From: Catenaria anguillulae PL171
Taxonomy: Eukaryota > Blastocladiomycota > Blastocladiomycetes > Blastocladiales > Catenariaceae
NCBI GenBank assembly: GCA_002102555.1
Contig: MCFL01000002.1
Location: forward strand, 1,116,001 to 1,180,000
Length of the DNA stretch: 64,000 nt
Direction of reading: 5' to 3'
In this document: one piece after another, positions 1 to 10,312 of the stretch
How positions within the stretch are numbered: position 1 is the stretch's first letter
Layout: each line of letters begins with the position of its first letter
Translations under genes and position numbers: made by a program
The notes under the pieces: model-generated
What the model saw: only the letters and a program-made list of their open reading frames with translations
The model's database searches: none
What the model was told of the DNA's origin: nothing

Positions 1-178
1 ATCTGAGCAGGTTCCCGTCAAAACGCCACACTTTATTCGCAATGCGATCGACTCCTTGCGGGCAGTAAGAGACGGAGCAGTCGCTGGCGTCGTCATTGGT
101 ATAGCTCCACGAACGGTTGCTATTTCTTTGTTGAAGCACTCCTTGTGCGCTAACGCGGATCGACTACCTTGTTTGTAG

Positions 179-1312
179 AACGTGATAGGCTGGCGCAGGA
201 AAACACCCAATTGCACCAAGGTACGCTACCAATAGTCACGCTTGTCGTGATTGTATCTCATCCACTCTGTATGCATCTCTCTTGATTCAGATCGCGAGCA
301 GCTTTCGTCGGAAATCAGCCATCTTCGCGACCAGCTTGACCTCGCCACCGACCAACTCGCGCAACTTCCAACCTTGAAATCGACCCTCTCCAAATCCACA
401 TCGGACCTCGCCTCGGCCACGTCGGACCTGACCCAACTCCGGTCGCATCTGGCCGCAACCGAATCGCGCCTGACAACCGCGACCGGTGACCTGCACCAGG
501 CTACCAAGCGCATCAAGGACCTTGAATCACAACTTGCCACGGCACGCACCTTGTGTGATGCTGCACGCGACTCGCAAGCACGCGCACAAGACGAATGCGC
601 CCATTGGCAGCGCGAGGCCGAGCGCATGGCCGAGGAGGCTGCCATGGTGCAAGTCGCGCTCGAGGATGCACAAGCCGCGGCACGTGCCGACGCTGACATG
701 CGCAATGGCCAGTGGCAGCGGCGCGTCGACGCCATGCGCGAGGTGAGCGAGGCGGCGCACCGCGAGTTGGAAAAGAAGCGCGAGCGGGTCGTCGAGCTGG
801 AGGAGATTGTGGCCGACAAGGCAAAGATGGTCAGGGAGTTGCAGGCTGAAGTGCATTCGCTGACGCATCATATCCAGCACAAGTTGAATGACATTGCGTC
901 GGAAAAGGACGTGGATCGTGCGCTTGTGGCCAACTTGGTCATTCAGTTTGTCACGCAACCGCCCGTGCGCAGGTGGGAAATTTTGACGCCGTTGGCGGCC
1001 ATGCTCAACTTTACGCCTGAGCAGCGCGTTGCCGTGGGGCTCGACAAACCGGGGCAGCATCCGCAATTGGCAAGTGCAGGTGCCAGTGTCGAGGCGCCGC
1101 CGGATCCGTTGGCGGCAAACCGTCGTGCATCGCTGGTCAGTGCCACGTCTCCAGTGACGGCGGATCCGCGGTCGCCAGCGTCGCCGAGCGCCGCCGGCTC
1201 GCAAAAGTTTGAGCAGTCGTTGAGCGAAAAGTTCATTTCGTTCCTGTTGCGCGAGGCAACCGTGACAGATGTTGGCGCAGCGTCGGCGTCAGGGGACAAG
1301 GGTAGGCAGTAG
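179..1312 (+). CDS. Rud3-like golgin with GRAB domain (3' part of gene)
   Basis: C-terminal part of a coiled-coil Golgi tether. A short exon (about 179-220) ends in codon phase 1 and is joined over an intron at 221-290 (donor GTACGC, acceptor TTCAG) to the long exon 291-1312. The acceptor of an earlier intron (TTTGTAG) ends at 178, and the upstream exon could not be placed in frame, so the gene starts outside or at the edge of the window. About 200 residues of charged heptad-rich coiled coil precede a compact segment, NLVIQFVTQPPVRRWEILTP followed by LAAMLNFTPEQRVAVGL, which fits the GRIP-related Arf1-binding (GRAB) domain of Rud3/GMAP-210. The family tethers vesicles at the cis-Golgi and binds Arf1-GTP there. 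The tail after the GRAB domain is Ser/Ala/Pro-rich. The gene converges with the CFAP418-like gene. The golgin class is fairly sure; the choice of Rud3 over another GRAB golgin is less so. Confidence 0.75.
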
Positions 1313-1491
1313 GCATTTCAACATCTCTCAATTCATTTATTAGACCATTTCCTTGAATTGCGCATGATCGGAGACTGCTAAAACATTCGATGGTGTTGAG
1401 GTTTGCAACCTGCGATTATATGGATTAAACGTGTGTACATGTGCGAATCCCAGCGACGAACAATTATTGACAGTATTTCGTGCCACTCTCG

Positions 1492-2483
1492 CTAGCAGCT
1501 CGGCATGTGTCCGCCGCATCCCCAGGAAATCGGTGTGGGAGGAGGCTCCTTGGAAGACAGCACAGTAATCCATACGCACTGACAGCACATGGCAATGGCA
1601 GTCGAGTCTGCGGAGCAATTGAGTGAGCAAAGTCCCCACCTCCCAGGCAATCGTTGAACTTCAACGCGATCATCCAGTACCTTTTGCGGCCACTAGTCCC
1701 TCCGCCAATGCTTGCCGATTCGGCATGTGATTCCGGAAAAACAGATACGCATTGGCCGTGTCGTCGCCGACCACGTCCCCTCCAGCACTAGCCTTGTCAC
1801 CATTCGTGTACTTCCATTGCTTTCCGGGAAACTGCTCAACCACAAAGTCGCATCCCGTGCATCGGAGTCGCGTGCATGTCGCCAAGCGGGCGGCACCTGG
1901 CGGGCACTTGACCAATAGCTGCTGCGAGCTGGAGGGAGGGGTGAAAGTACTTGAAGACGTGGTCGGAGTCAAGAGCGTTGGGCGAGAGAGCGGTCTGCTG
2001 TTTGCAAGATGGGCAGTCGAGAGTGTGATCGAAGGGAACGGACTTTGGCGGGTGGTAGCATTCAAGTCGGCAAGAAGGTTATCCAAGTCGTTTGGGTCGC
2101 CGTTGGAGCGTGTGGACTGAGTAGGTTGGAGTGAGCTTGCGCTGGCATGCGTGGCGTGTGAAGCAGAAAGCTGCTGAGCCCTCGCTGAATCGAGCCGACG
2201 CGCTTGCAAATCCGGCGGCACGAGGCTGTCGCAGTGAGCAATTGTACGTCAGCAACTTCCCGGCTTATGAAGGCTGTCGAAGAGGCAACCTTGGTACAAA
2301 CTGGGTTTGAGGCGTTGAATGAGACAAGCGGCACTCTGCAGCGAGCGCTGATCCAGCCTTTGTTCCGCTCGTGCCGCTGCCATTCAAGCGTTGCTTATCA
2401 GACGAGAGGACGGTTGCCGAGGGGGCAATCGGGGCACGGAGCAACGCCTCGACGCTGTCTAAAAGGTCGTCGACATCGTTCAT
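1492..2483 (-). CDS. CFAP418: CFAP418 (C8orf37)-like cilium-associated protein
   Basis: Three-exon model: 2483-2290, 2225-1681 and 1607-1492, predicting 284 residues. The second intron (1608-1680, GTACTG to CGCAG) is clear. The first (2226-2289) uses a weak GTTGCC donor but keeps the frame. The N-terminus MNDVDDLLDSVEALL matches the acidic MAEDLDELLDEVE-type start of C8orf37, and a second DDLD-like motif (NDLDNLLADL) follows. The C-terminal RMP domain is recognisable: LRCTGCDFVVEQF, YLFFRNHMPN, then CQCVWITV and WGCGGH across the last intron, giving the family's paired cysteines. In animals the protein acts at the base of cilia and photoreceptor connecting cilia. Its presence in a fungus implies a flagellated species. 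The middle is Ser/Thr-rich and poorly conserved. The start is the first ATG in frame with the conserved N-terminus. Confidence 0.82.
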
Positions 2484-2754
2484 GGTTGCGTGACTTGCTA
2501 TCCATGTGAGCTCCGGTGTTTCCCTTGTATTTCGGCGAACGATTTGAATCAATTACATGGGCAATACGGCCATAACGCCCAGTACTAGGAGAGGTGACGC
2601 GTCCAAGGCAAGCAAAGCCTGAGGCGAGATTACTTATTCACAAATGAACCTGGAACTCGGGGTAAATTATACAACTTGAATGACTAAACGACAAAACAAA
2701 AACAAAATGACTCGACTCATGAGCAGCGTTCCAAAATCCCCGCCATTTCCACTC

Positions 2755-3372
2755 TCAATCCGTCTCACTGCTGGCGACTGCGGCAACTTGCAAGTGCAAA
2801 CCGTGCATGCCCCAGATCACAATCGCAAGCACAATAGCCGATCCGTGTACAAGCGCTTCATAGCGGATGTTCTCGACATACAGTCTGTTCCAGTGGTTGC
2901 CTGGCGCGCCGCGGGGAAAGGGAGCATACAGGCCGACGTAACCCCTGATGTAGAGCAAGTTTGACACGGCGACTGTGAACGCGAGAAGGTGAGACATTGC
3001 CTGCTCGTCATGACGAATCACTGCAAGAGTTGTGGCGTACAGCAGAAGTTGTAGGCAAGGCCACTGGTTCGGGAAGACGAGTTAGCAATGATGCCGGGGA
3101 TTTGATACGACGGTAGAGACATACAAATGAAAAGCTTGTATATTGAGATACAAGCTTGAATCACCCAGTTCGAAACACATTTGAGAGCCATGTCACGGGC
3201 CGTGGCAGCTTTCCCTGTCAACGGTGCCTGCTCGCACGTGCGTGAGCACCTCTGGAGTGAGGCTAGAGAGTACAGCGTATTCGGGACTTGTGGGACGAAC
3301 CGACAGGAAGAGGGCGATAACCACTTGGATCGTGAGAACAACAGGAGCATGGGCAGACACGATGGAGATCAT
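2755..3372 (-). CDS. Small four-helix membrane protein, unrecognised family
   Basis: Two-exon model: 3372-3238 and 3063-2755, predicting 147 residues. The intron (3064-3237, 174 nt) joins phase 0 to phase 0, runs from GTGCGA to ACCAG, and has a good branch-point-like GCTAAC near its 3' end. It is longer than most introns here. Hydropathy by eye gives four membrane helices: ISIVSAHAPVVLTIQVVIAL near the N-terminus, LQLLLYATTLAVI, SHLLAFTVAVSNLLYI and ALVHGSAIVLAIVIWGM. A polar loop with RGAPGNHWNRLYVENIRYEA lies between helices 3 and 4. I do not recognise the family. Size and topology are reminiscent of small ciliary transition-zone TMEM proteins, but I could not match one. It is divergent from the SCP2-like gene. 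The upstream ATG at 3372 was chosen as the first one ahead of helix 1. Confidence 0.45.
3132..3157. repeat. Perfect 10-bp inverted repeat (hairpin) inside a predicted intron
   Basis: AAGCTTGTAT at 3132-3141 and its exact reverse complement ATACAAGCTT at 3148-3157 are separated by six bases (ATTGAG). It lies inside the predicted 174-nt intron of the four-helix membrane protein gene, between the donor and the branch-point-like site. Confidence 0.8.
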
Positions 3373-4154
3373 GGTTGACGCTGGCTTGCTGAAGGGTGAG
3401 ATTGCTGGTCCAATGTCGCAATCACGAGTCACGGGCCCGGTCCCATTTAAACGGTTCTGGCATCAAGCACAGGCGCCAACTAGTAGTACTCATCCTATCG
3501 ACCGGACCATTTGCTTGACGATTCAACGCAACAAGCTGACAGGTTGGCGTTTTCCTGAGGCTCGTCCCTCCAATCCTCCAAATGCGTCGTCAGGCACGTA
3601 CGGATCCTCGACTCGTGTCATTTTGTTATTTTTCTCCTTGCACAGTACACCGGGCAAAAGCGCATGAGTACTTAGTTGCATTAGAGCACTTTTGCACACT
3701 TGAGTAATTGACACGTCCGTTTCGTGTCATCTCAGATGCGACGCTTTCGGACTCACTTGGACGGTGTACCTCCCCGCAACTAGTGGGGACGGCGATCAAC
3801 TGCGTGCTGCTGCCCCTGATGCCAAGTTGACGAGGTCGCACAGCCTCCGCGGCAGCCTGGAAGTGCGAACCCTGGTGGCCGGTTTTCACGCGTTGGGGCT
3901 GCGGACAAATGGCCAAGTCCGACCTCGTTTTTGAATCCGCCAGGTTGGACCCATGTCGGAGTGCATCACCGACGCGTGACCTCAGCTTCATTTTCACGCA
4001 TTGTGTGATCAGAACATCTGGCGCGCAGAGGCCGCACTACTCAAAAGCAAATCCAGTCCCCTTGGCGCCTGCCATCATCCGTCCTCCTTGGCACCAAACG
4101 CAACAGCAAGCCGACCTCGCAACGTAAACATCCCACGCAATCCCCGCCAACGCC
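3373..4154. other. Divergent intergenic region
   Basis: About 780 nt between the minus-strand membrane protein gene and the plus-strand SCP2-like gene. It should hold both promoters. I saw no coding segment with recognisable similarity and no clear TATA box. Confidence 0.5.
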
Positions 4155-5355
4155 ATGACCTTCAAGTCCAACGCCGTCCTCGAGGGCATCAAGTCGTCGA
4201 TCGAAAACGCCCCCGCCGCCGAGAAGCAGGCCCAGATTAAGAAGGTCAACGCCGTCTTCCAGTTCAACATCAAGTCCGCTGGTGGCGACGAGACAACCTG
4301 GGTGCTCGACCTCAAGAACAAGGGCTCCATGACCCACGGCGGCCCCGCTGCTGGCGTCAAGCCCGACATTGTCATCAACGTTGGTGACGATACCTTTGTA
4401 GACCTCGCTTCTGGCAAGACGTACGGCCTGCTTTGCGATCCGCTCGTGGTGATTTCCGTCGCCGGCGCGAGGGACGCCATCCCAAAACGAAACTGACTTT
4501 TCGTATTGACAGGACGGGTCAAAAGGCGTTCATGGGTGGCAAGATCAAGGTCAAGGGTAAGTGCCCGCCAATATCTTGACATCGACGTTGCTTTCGATCA
4601 TATCACTCATTGTCTGCGCCCAATCTATGTTGGTTCAACAGGCAACATGATGCTCGCCACCAAGCTTGACGGCATCCTCAAGACGGCGCCCAAGCCCGCA
4701 GCCGCCCCCGCAAAGGCCGCTTCCTCTGCCCCGGCCGCTGCCTCTGGCTCGTCCCTCAAGATCGCCGGTGTTGCCTCGTCCGATGTCTTTACCCAAATCC
4801 ACGCCGGCATCACGTCCATGTCTGCCACTGAGCGCCAGGGCGTTGTGAGCAAGGCCAAGGCTGTGTACCAGTTCAACATCAAGGCCGCCGACAAGATTCA
4901 CACCTTCACGCTCGACCTCAAGGTTTGTCATACCTGTTGCAATTCAAGAGACGTTGAGATCCTTTTTGCGCTGACGACCTTTGTAATCGCAGAACGGTAA
5001 CGGCGACGTCTACCAAGGCGCATACAAGAATGGCAAGCCCGAGATTGCTATCACGATTGCCGACAAGGACTTTGTTGACCTTGCTGGTGGCAAGCTGTAC
5101 GCCCAACCCTCTTTTTCGTTCGTGGCGTTTTCGCTCCACTGACCACGGTTCTCGCTCCGTATCGCAGCAATGGCCAAAAGGCTTTCATGTCAGGCAAGCT
5201 CAAGGTTCGTCAATTTCCCATCGCGAGTGTATATCTTTTCATCCTCAGTACTCCTGATCACCCACTTTCCTATTCAACAGATCCAAGGCAACATGATGCT
5301 GGCGACCAAGCTCGACACGATTCTCAAGTCGATCCAAAAGAAGCCCAAGCTGTAA
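4155..5355 (+). CDS. Tandem SCP2 (sterol carrier protein 2) domain protein
   Basis: Six-exon model: 4155-4420, 4513-4556, 4642-4922, 4993-5096, 5168-5204 and 5281-5355. The exons sum to 269 codons (268 residues), with frame kept at all five junctions. The first SCP2 domain covers about residues 1-115 (VFQFNIKSAG, WVLDLKN, TGQKAFMGGKIKVKGNMMLA). After an Ala/Pro linker of about 30 residues a second copy follows (VYQFNIKAAD, FTLDLKN, NGQKAFMSGKLKIQGNMMLA). Both retain the hydrophobic lipid-tunnel strands and the final helix. SCP2 domains bind sterols, fatty acids and acyl-CoAs, usually in peroxisomes. The protein ends in PKL, a variant of the type 1 peroxisomal signal, so peroxisomal location is plausible but unproven. 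The introns fall at matching places in the two copies (after GGK and after the K(V/L)K strand), which suggests internal duplication of a two-intron domain. Confidence 0.9.
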
Positions 5356-6361
5356 AACGTCTCTTCTTTCGTTGTTCATGCCCAACATCCCTATCCCGAG
5401 TGTTATCCTGTGCTTCATTGCATGTTTGTCAAATGAGGAACCAATGAAGCCAAATGCACGCGTATTGCGTGAGAAAGTTCTCCCTCGCTGTGCACCCTGA
5501 TTACGAACCAATTCTTTCCTGTCCAAGTAGTTCCTCATGAGTGAGTCCGCTTTTGTATTGTGCAATACTTGGTTATCCAGCCGCGTTTGCCGCGCTTCGG
5601 CTGGTCCGTCCGTCCGAGTACAGAAGGTGTCGGTTTGAAATCGAGGCTCCTGTTCAATCACCTCAGAGTAAATCCCCGTCTAGACGACGCGGGCCTATTC
5701 TTCCGACGAGTTGCCTCATTGGTGGCGCCTGACGACCGCTGCAAATTACGTTTTGCTGCCCCAAATGCAATGTCGGGACCGTCGCCTGGACGTACACAGG
5801 CGCTGTGCACATCTTCAATAGTTTGTGACGGTGCGGTGAATCCTTATAACAGAACTTGACCTGCGAAGGTCCACGGCGTGGTCATTCTGGCCTCTCATCC
5901 AAGTCATTTTCCAGCGCCCAGCTGAACCGGACGGCCAAGCGAGGCACATAGTCGTGCCTGGAGAAGGAAAACATTTGATATGGATATCGATAGGCCAATC
6001 GAAGCACGTGCTTGCTTGTCTGCAGCCGCATGTGGTGTCTCACCTTGCTGAGCCGAATCGCGAATCGTTTTGCGTCTGGAGATCCGCCATTCGTTGATTC
6101 CCAGAGTCGACGTCCCTAGTCTGATTACTGCGTGAAATCCAACTTGAAGCGGGGACCAGGTAGATGACCGTGAATACCAGAAGTCAAGGCCAGCTGGTGT
6201 CATCAACTAAATGCATGGCCATGGAGCACACTCACATCTCGCAATGTTTAAGTATTAGTATCGGTCGGCGTCCCCATGCATAGCAACCGCGAACGTCGCA
6301 TTGGCCGTCTCAACGTTGTCTCGCTTGAAGTGCCATATCGACAAGACTTTCAGTGTCCATC
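5356..6361. other. Intergenic region without recognised genes
   Basis: About 1 kb between the SCP2-like gene and the glycosyltransferase gene, both on the plus strand. Open frames are short, in several phases, and resemble no family I know. The last part must hold the promoter of the downstream gene. Confidence 0.5.
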
Positions 6362-9222
6362 ATGTTGTATCATCCTCCAACCCTGTCCCACACGCTGTCC
6401 ACCTTGGTGTACGCCGGTGCAACCGCTGCGGCCCTGGTCGTTTCCCTCCGGCTCCTCCGGCCGCTCCCATCACCCGCAGCTCCACGACCAACTTTTATCA
6501 AGACGCTCGTCGCATTTGATTTCAACGCACCTTCACCCAATGACGCTTCTTTGCCCAGCACAAGCAATGACCACGCTTCGCCATTCCTTCTCGCGGCACT
6601 GGAGCAATGCGGCTCCACCATTGCATGGCTGACCATCGGACTCTTGGCGTGGTTCTTCTCTGGCCCTTCGCCCGTTGCCATTGCCAGAGCTTCTCGCCGG
6701 CGTCAAACTCCGGCATTTTCCAACAATGTACCCCTCGCCTTGCTGGGGGCTCCTTTGCTTGCGTTTGCCTCCTCGAGTCTATTCACGGTTTGGGCTTCCG
6801 TCCATCGCACAAGCACAGACTCCCCATCTTTGACTCATGCCATCACATTCCGCGCGGCCGCCTTCACCGTGCTTTACTTCCTCTCAAAGCCCCTGTCGGG
6901 TTTTGTCCGGCAGAGTCCACTCCCGGTTGCGTTGATTGCTGCGCTGCTTAGCATGGTTTCCCTGCAGTGGCTGGCGGCGGCGGTTCCAAGTGTGTCGACC
7001 ATGCTTGGTGCAGTGGTGCTTCTGTTGGCTGCGAACTGCAGCCATTTCGTCGCAGGCGGTATCACAAGCACCGCCGTCGAGCAGTCTCCTTGGCTCATGG
7101 CTGGCCAATCTCTGGTACGGGTTTCTCGAGTCTCCTCACAGCGCTCATTGTGCATTCTTTGTCTCACACGGATTTCCGACAGTTTTCGTCACTTCTCGCA
7201 TTCAATGCATCGTATCTGGCCCGAGAACCAACTCCGTCATCGCTCTCCGCGGAATCCATTCTGGGATTTGTCACTCTGTCAGTTGTCGTCGCCATCGCCC
7301 GATTTCTCTCGTTCCCAGGATCCACCGTCCCATTGCCGGCAGGCGAGATTTTCAGCTGTGCCGTTTCCCTGACCGCCGCTTGGCTCGCTGCTTTCAAAGA
7401 CCATTCCTCCGTGCAAGTCAAGGCCGGCTGCCTTTTTGCGCTCCTTGTTGCCTCTCTCATCCGTTGGTCCTCCCAGTCATCGGAGCCCGCTTTCACAGAC
7501 TCTGGCGAATACTGTGGCCTACCGACATCGTCGCCTCGCTCGCCGCGGTCGCGACACGTCAAGCTCAAGGTGGATGATGACGATGTTGATGATGATGCCG
7601 AAATGGGCAACGGCGAATCATCCGCGCACCTTGATGGGCTCCCGAGGCTGGCCTCACAGGGACCCTCGTTTCCCACATTCATTTACCGTCTCGCCGTGCT
7701 CGTCGTTGGCGTCACTGCTCTCGTATCCCTCGTTCGCCCTCGAACGCACCATCGTTCACCATCTCTGCCCACGCTCACCGACCCCTTGTCCTCCACCTCG
7801 TCCGACTTGCCTATCATTGTCGCCACACTCCAAGTCGATCCGTCGCTTCCCACTCCGACGGTTGCCCAGCACAAGTCTGCACGTCCATTTGCCATCAATG
7901 CAACCATCATGGACTCGGATGCGGATGGCCGCGAGCAATGGTCTGCGCCTATAGCCCCACTGTCCACTTGGCCGCGCCGCAAGTGGGACCCGGCATCCAA
8001 TGCAACTGCATCTTCATCACCGCTTGACCTTTCCCACCTGCAATTTGGAGTGTCGGGCAACGCAAAAGCATTCGATCGCATTGCCCTCGCCTCGCAAACT
8101 TGGGGCCGCAACCCCAACGTACAATGGACCGTTTTCTGGACCGAGGCCGACGACCCAAACGGCATGCACGGCGACCACAGTTACCTACTGGACGGGTTCA
8201 AGGCGCTCACAGGCAGGTACCCCGTGGTGATGCGCGGCGACCCAGCGCATCCGGACCGCACAATGAACCGCAAGTGGTTCAAGATGCTCAGCTTTCTGTA
8301 CGAGCGGTCGCCCAAGGAAACAAAGTGGTTTGTGATGGGCGACGATGACACGGTGTGGTTCCCACGTGTCCTGCTTGCATCGCTCCAAGCGCTCCCCGTG
8401 GATCCGCTCAAGGAGAGCTTGTATCTGGGCGACTTGTCCGAGGCACACAAGGCCGTCAAGACGTTTGGCAAGACCATGGCGTTTGGCGGAGGTGGGGCCG
8501 TGATTTCGCGTGCGCTCGCTCAACGTATCCATTTGCGGCACCGGTGGTGCCTGGACGAGCTGCCCGACCACCACGGAGACGGCCTGCTGCGCACATGCAT
8601 TGAGAAGGTGACGGCCATGGACGGCCAGGGCAACGTGACGCTCACACGCATGCCCATCTTTAACCAAATTGACCTGAAACCGTGGCTCAACGACGGCAGG
8701 CTCTACTTGACTTCACGGCTCTCGCGTGCCGCGCCCGCGAGCTTGCACCATCCCGACTCGTTGCCGTCGCTCATGGCCGACAGTCCCAACAAGTTGCTGG
8801 CGCTTTACAACTTGTGGCACATCCTGGCCAATGTGCCCGTGGAGCTCATGTTTCGGCGCTTCTTTATTCACATTGAGAGCCGTGGAACGGCCGTGGTCAC
8901 CTTTGGGTTGCATGTCCGGATTTACATGCGCCGGCTGGCGAGCTTGGATCATGCCGTCGATTACGATTCGAATATCACGAGGGACAAGGAGTTTTTGGGT
9001 GTCGAGTACTTGCTTGAAGAAAAGCTAGAAAAGCCAGATGACAAGGCATCGTGGCCAAAGAAGCGTGAAGAGTACCAGGACTTTTGGATTTCCGAGTTTG
9101 ACCCCCAGTCGAATCGGATGGTTTTCATGGACAAGAAGAACAAGATGAGTATGGCGTTGACATGCAAAGGGCCAGGAAGCTCTCTGCTCACCATGTGCAC
9201 AGAGGAGGAAGGCGAGGAGTGA
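6362..9222 (+). CDS. Polytopic membrane protein fused to a fringe-like (GT31/DUF604-type) glycosyltransferase
   Basis: Two exons: 6362-7058 and 7142-9222. The intron (7059-7141, GTATCA to CACAG) joins phase 1 to phase 1 and restores the frame, predicting 925 residues. The first roughly 500 residues hold about ten hydrophobic segments, for example ALVVSLRLL, LALLGAPLLAFASSSLFTVW, LIAALLSMVSLQWLAAAV, ILGFVTLSVVVAIARFL and YRLAVLVVGVTALVSLV. An acidic loop KVDDDDVDDDAEM comes before the last helix. From about residue 530 a fringe-like catalytic domain follows: GVSGNAKAFDRIALASQTWG, KWFVMGDDDTVWF with the metal-binding DDD near residue 633, YLGDLSEAH, and FGGGGAVIS. The family transfers sugars in the Golgi lumen and is normally anchored by one helix, so the multi-span N-terminus is unusual. 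The start is the first ATG of the open frame. Donor sugar and acceptor are unknown. Confidence 0.8.
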
Positions 9223-10094
9223 TGCAAGTTGTAATTCGTATCATTTTCGTGTAGTTGACGCTTGGCCCTGGTGGCTTTCATATCCTTGTTATTATACATA
9301 AAAGGTTACTGTATCATGTTTCATGATGAGGCTGCAAGCAAGCACGGGCATCGTCGGCACAAAAGACAAGGATGGCGGCCGGGTATTAGTTGGCCGGCGG
9401 TCATGAGCTTGAAGCAATCCAGTACCCTGTGGGCATAATGTGCAAGTGTGGGTGCATTTTGTCGGCAATCGTTCGGCAGTCGGTAGCCTGGTTGGTAGCC
9501 CAGGGCGGACAAGATCGTGGCCATGACTGGATTAGGACGTGTCGGCCCATTCATGCCGTTGACCTAGCCGCAGCGACCTTTTTAAAGTCTATCGGGTTGT
9601 CGACCGCCCACATGCGAAACTTTGCCAAGGTCTGCTGCTGATCAATGCTGGGTGGTCGAGTCCAGCTCTTGCCGCGATGTCTCACGTCTCCACACTAATG
9701 TTCATTACGACTGGCACAGAGGAAGCAAGGATAGGTGCAGACAAGGACTGGACTCGACCATACGTCATCACAAGGCTGGCCACCAAATGGCAGCTTTCAC
9801 ACACGTTGCCGAGGAGCGGATTCTGTTTTGGCGCTGGACACAAAGTGAGTCCAGTGAATGTCCATCCAAAGCTGAGAGCAACAAAAAAAAGAGAGAAACT
9901 ATGCCTTGACGGCAGCGACTTCAGTGCGCATGTCATTCTTGATGATCATGGCAACTCGCGGATTGCCGAGAAGAGGGGAAGCCACCAAACCTTCTCGACG
10001 CGGTGCAGAGCGTGGTCTGATTGCAAAGCTGGACATGCCGATTGCACTTTGGATGTTGTCACTGATCAGGCCAGCACGCCCAACTACACGCGTT
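9223..10094. other. Gene-free stretch downstream of the glycosyltransferase gene
   Basis: About 870 nt. Open frames on both strands are short and low in recognisable features. It contains the 3' flank of the glycosyltransferase gene. I see no domain or RNA gene. Confidence 0.45.
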
Positions 10095-10312
10095 GGTGCT
10101 CACACCGTTCATGGATGGTGGGCCCACCGTTCAGATGTTAGCCGGACCGGGGAGGACACGCGGGAATCACAGTGGGTGGGATGGTGTCCACACCGTTCTT
10201 GCTCGGTTCTGGCACTGTGGTTGAAATTGTGCTCACACCGTGGTTGGATGGAGCACACACCGTGCATCGACGGTTCAGACAAGGTGGATGTATTGTGCTT
10301 ACACCGTGGTTT
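10095..10312 (+). repeat. Cluster of imperfect GTGCTYACACCGT repeats
   Basis: At least five related units are spaced 40-90 nt apart: 10095-10110 (GGTGCTCACACCGTTC), 10183-10198 (GGTGTCCACACCGTTC), 10229-10245 (GTGCTCACACCGTGGTT), around 10252-10265 (GCACACACCGTGC) and 10295-10312 (GTGCTTACACCGTGGTTT). Most units are partly self-complementary (GGTGT..ACACC). A related cluster lies at 15674-15806, beyond the helicase relic. They could be terminal or subterminal repeats of a mobile element. Confidence 0.6.

Noticed and set aside
3137-3229. An extra exon ending at the strong GTATGT donor in the four-helix protein gene
   Set aside because: No phase combination joins it to both neighbouring exons without a stop, so the segment was left inside the intron.
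5904-6206. 100-codon minus-strand frame between the SCP2-like and glycosyltransferase genes
   Set aside because: No domain and no splice-linked neighbouring exon.
7096-7141. A 27-nt GT-AG segment (7115-7141) as the glycosyltransferase intron
   Set aside because: It is too short and does not change the frame. The 83-nt intron 7059-7141 with the same acceptor restores the required frame.
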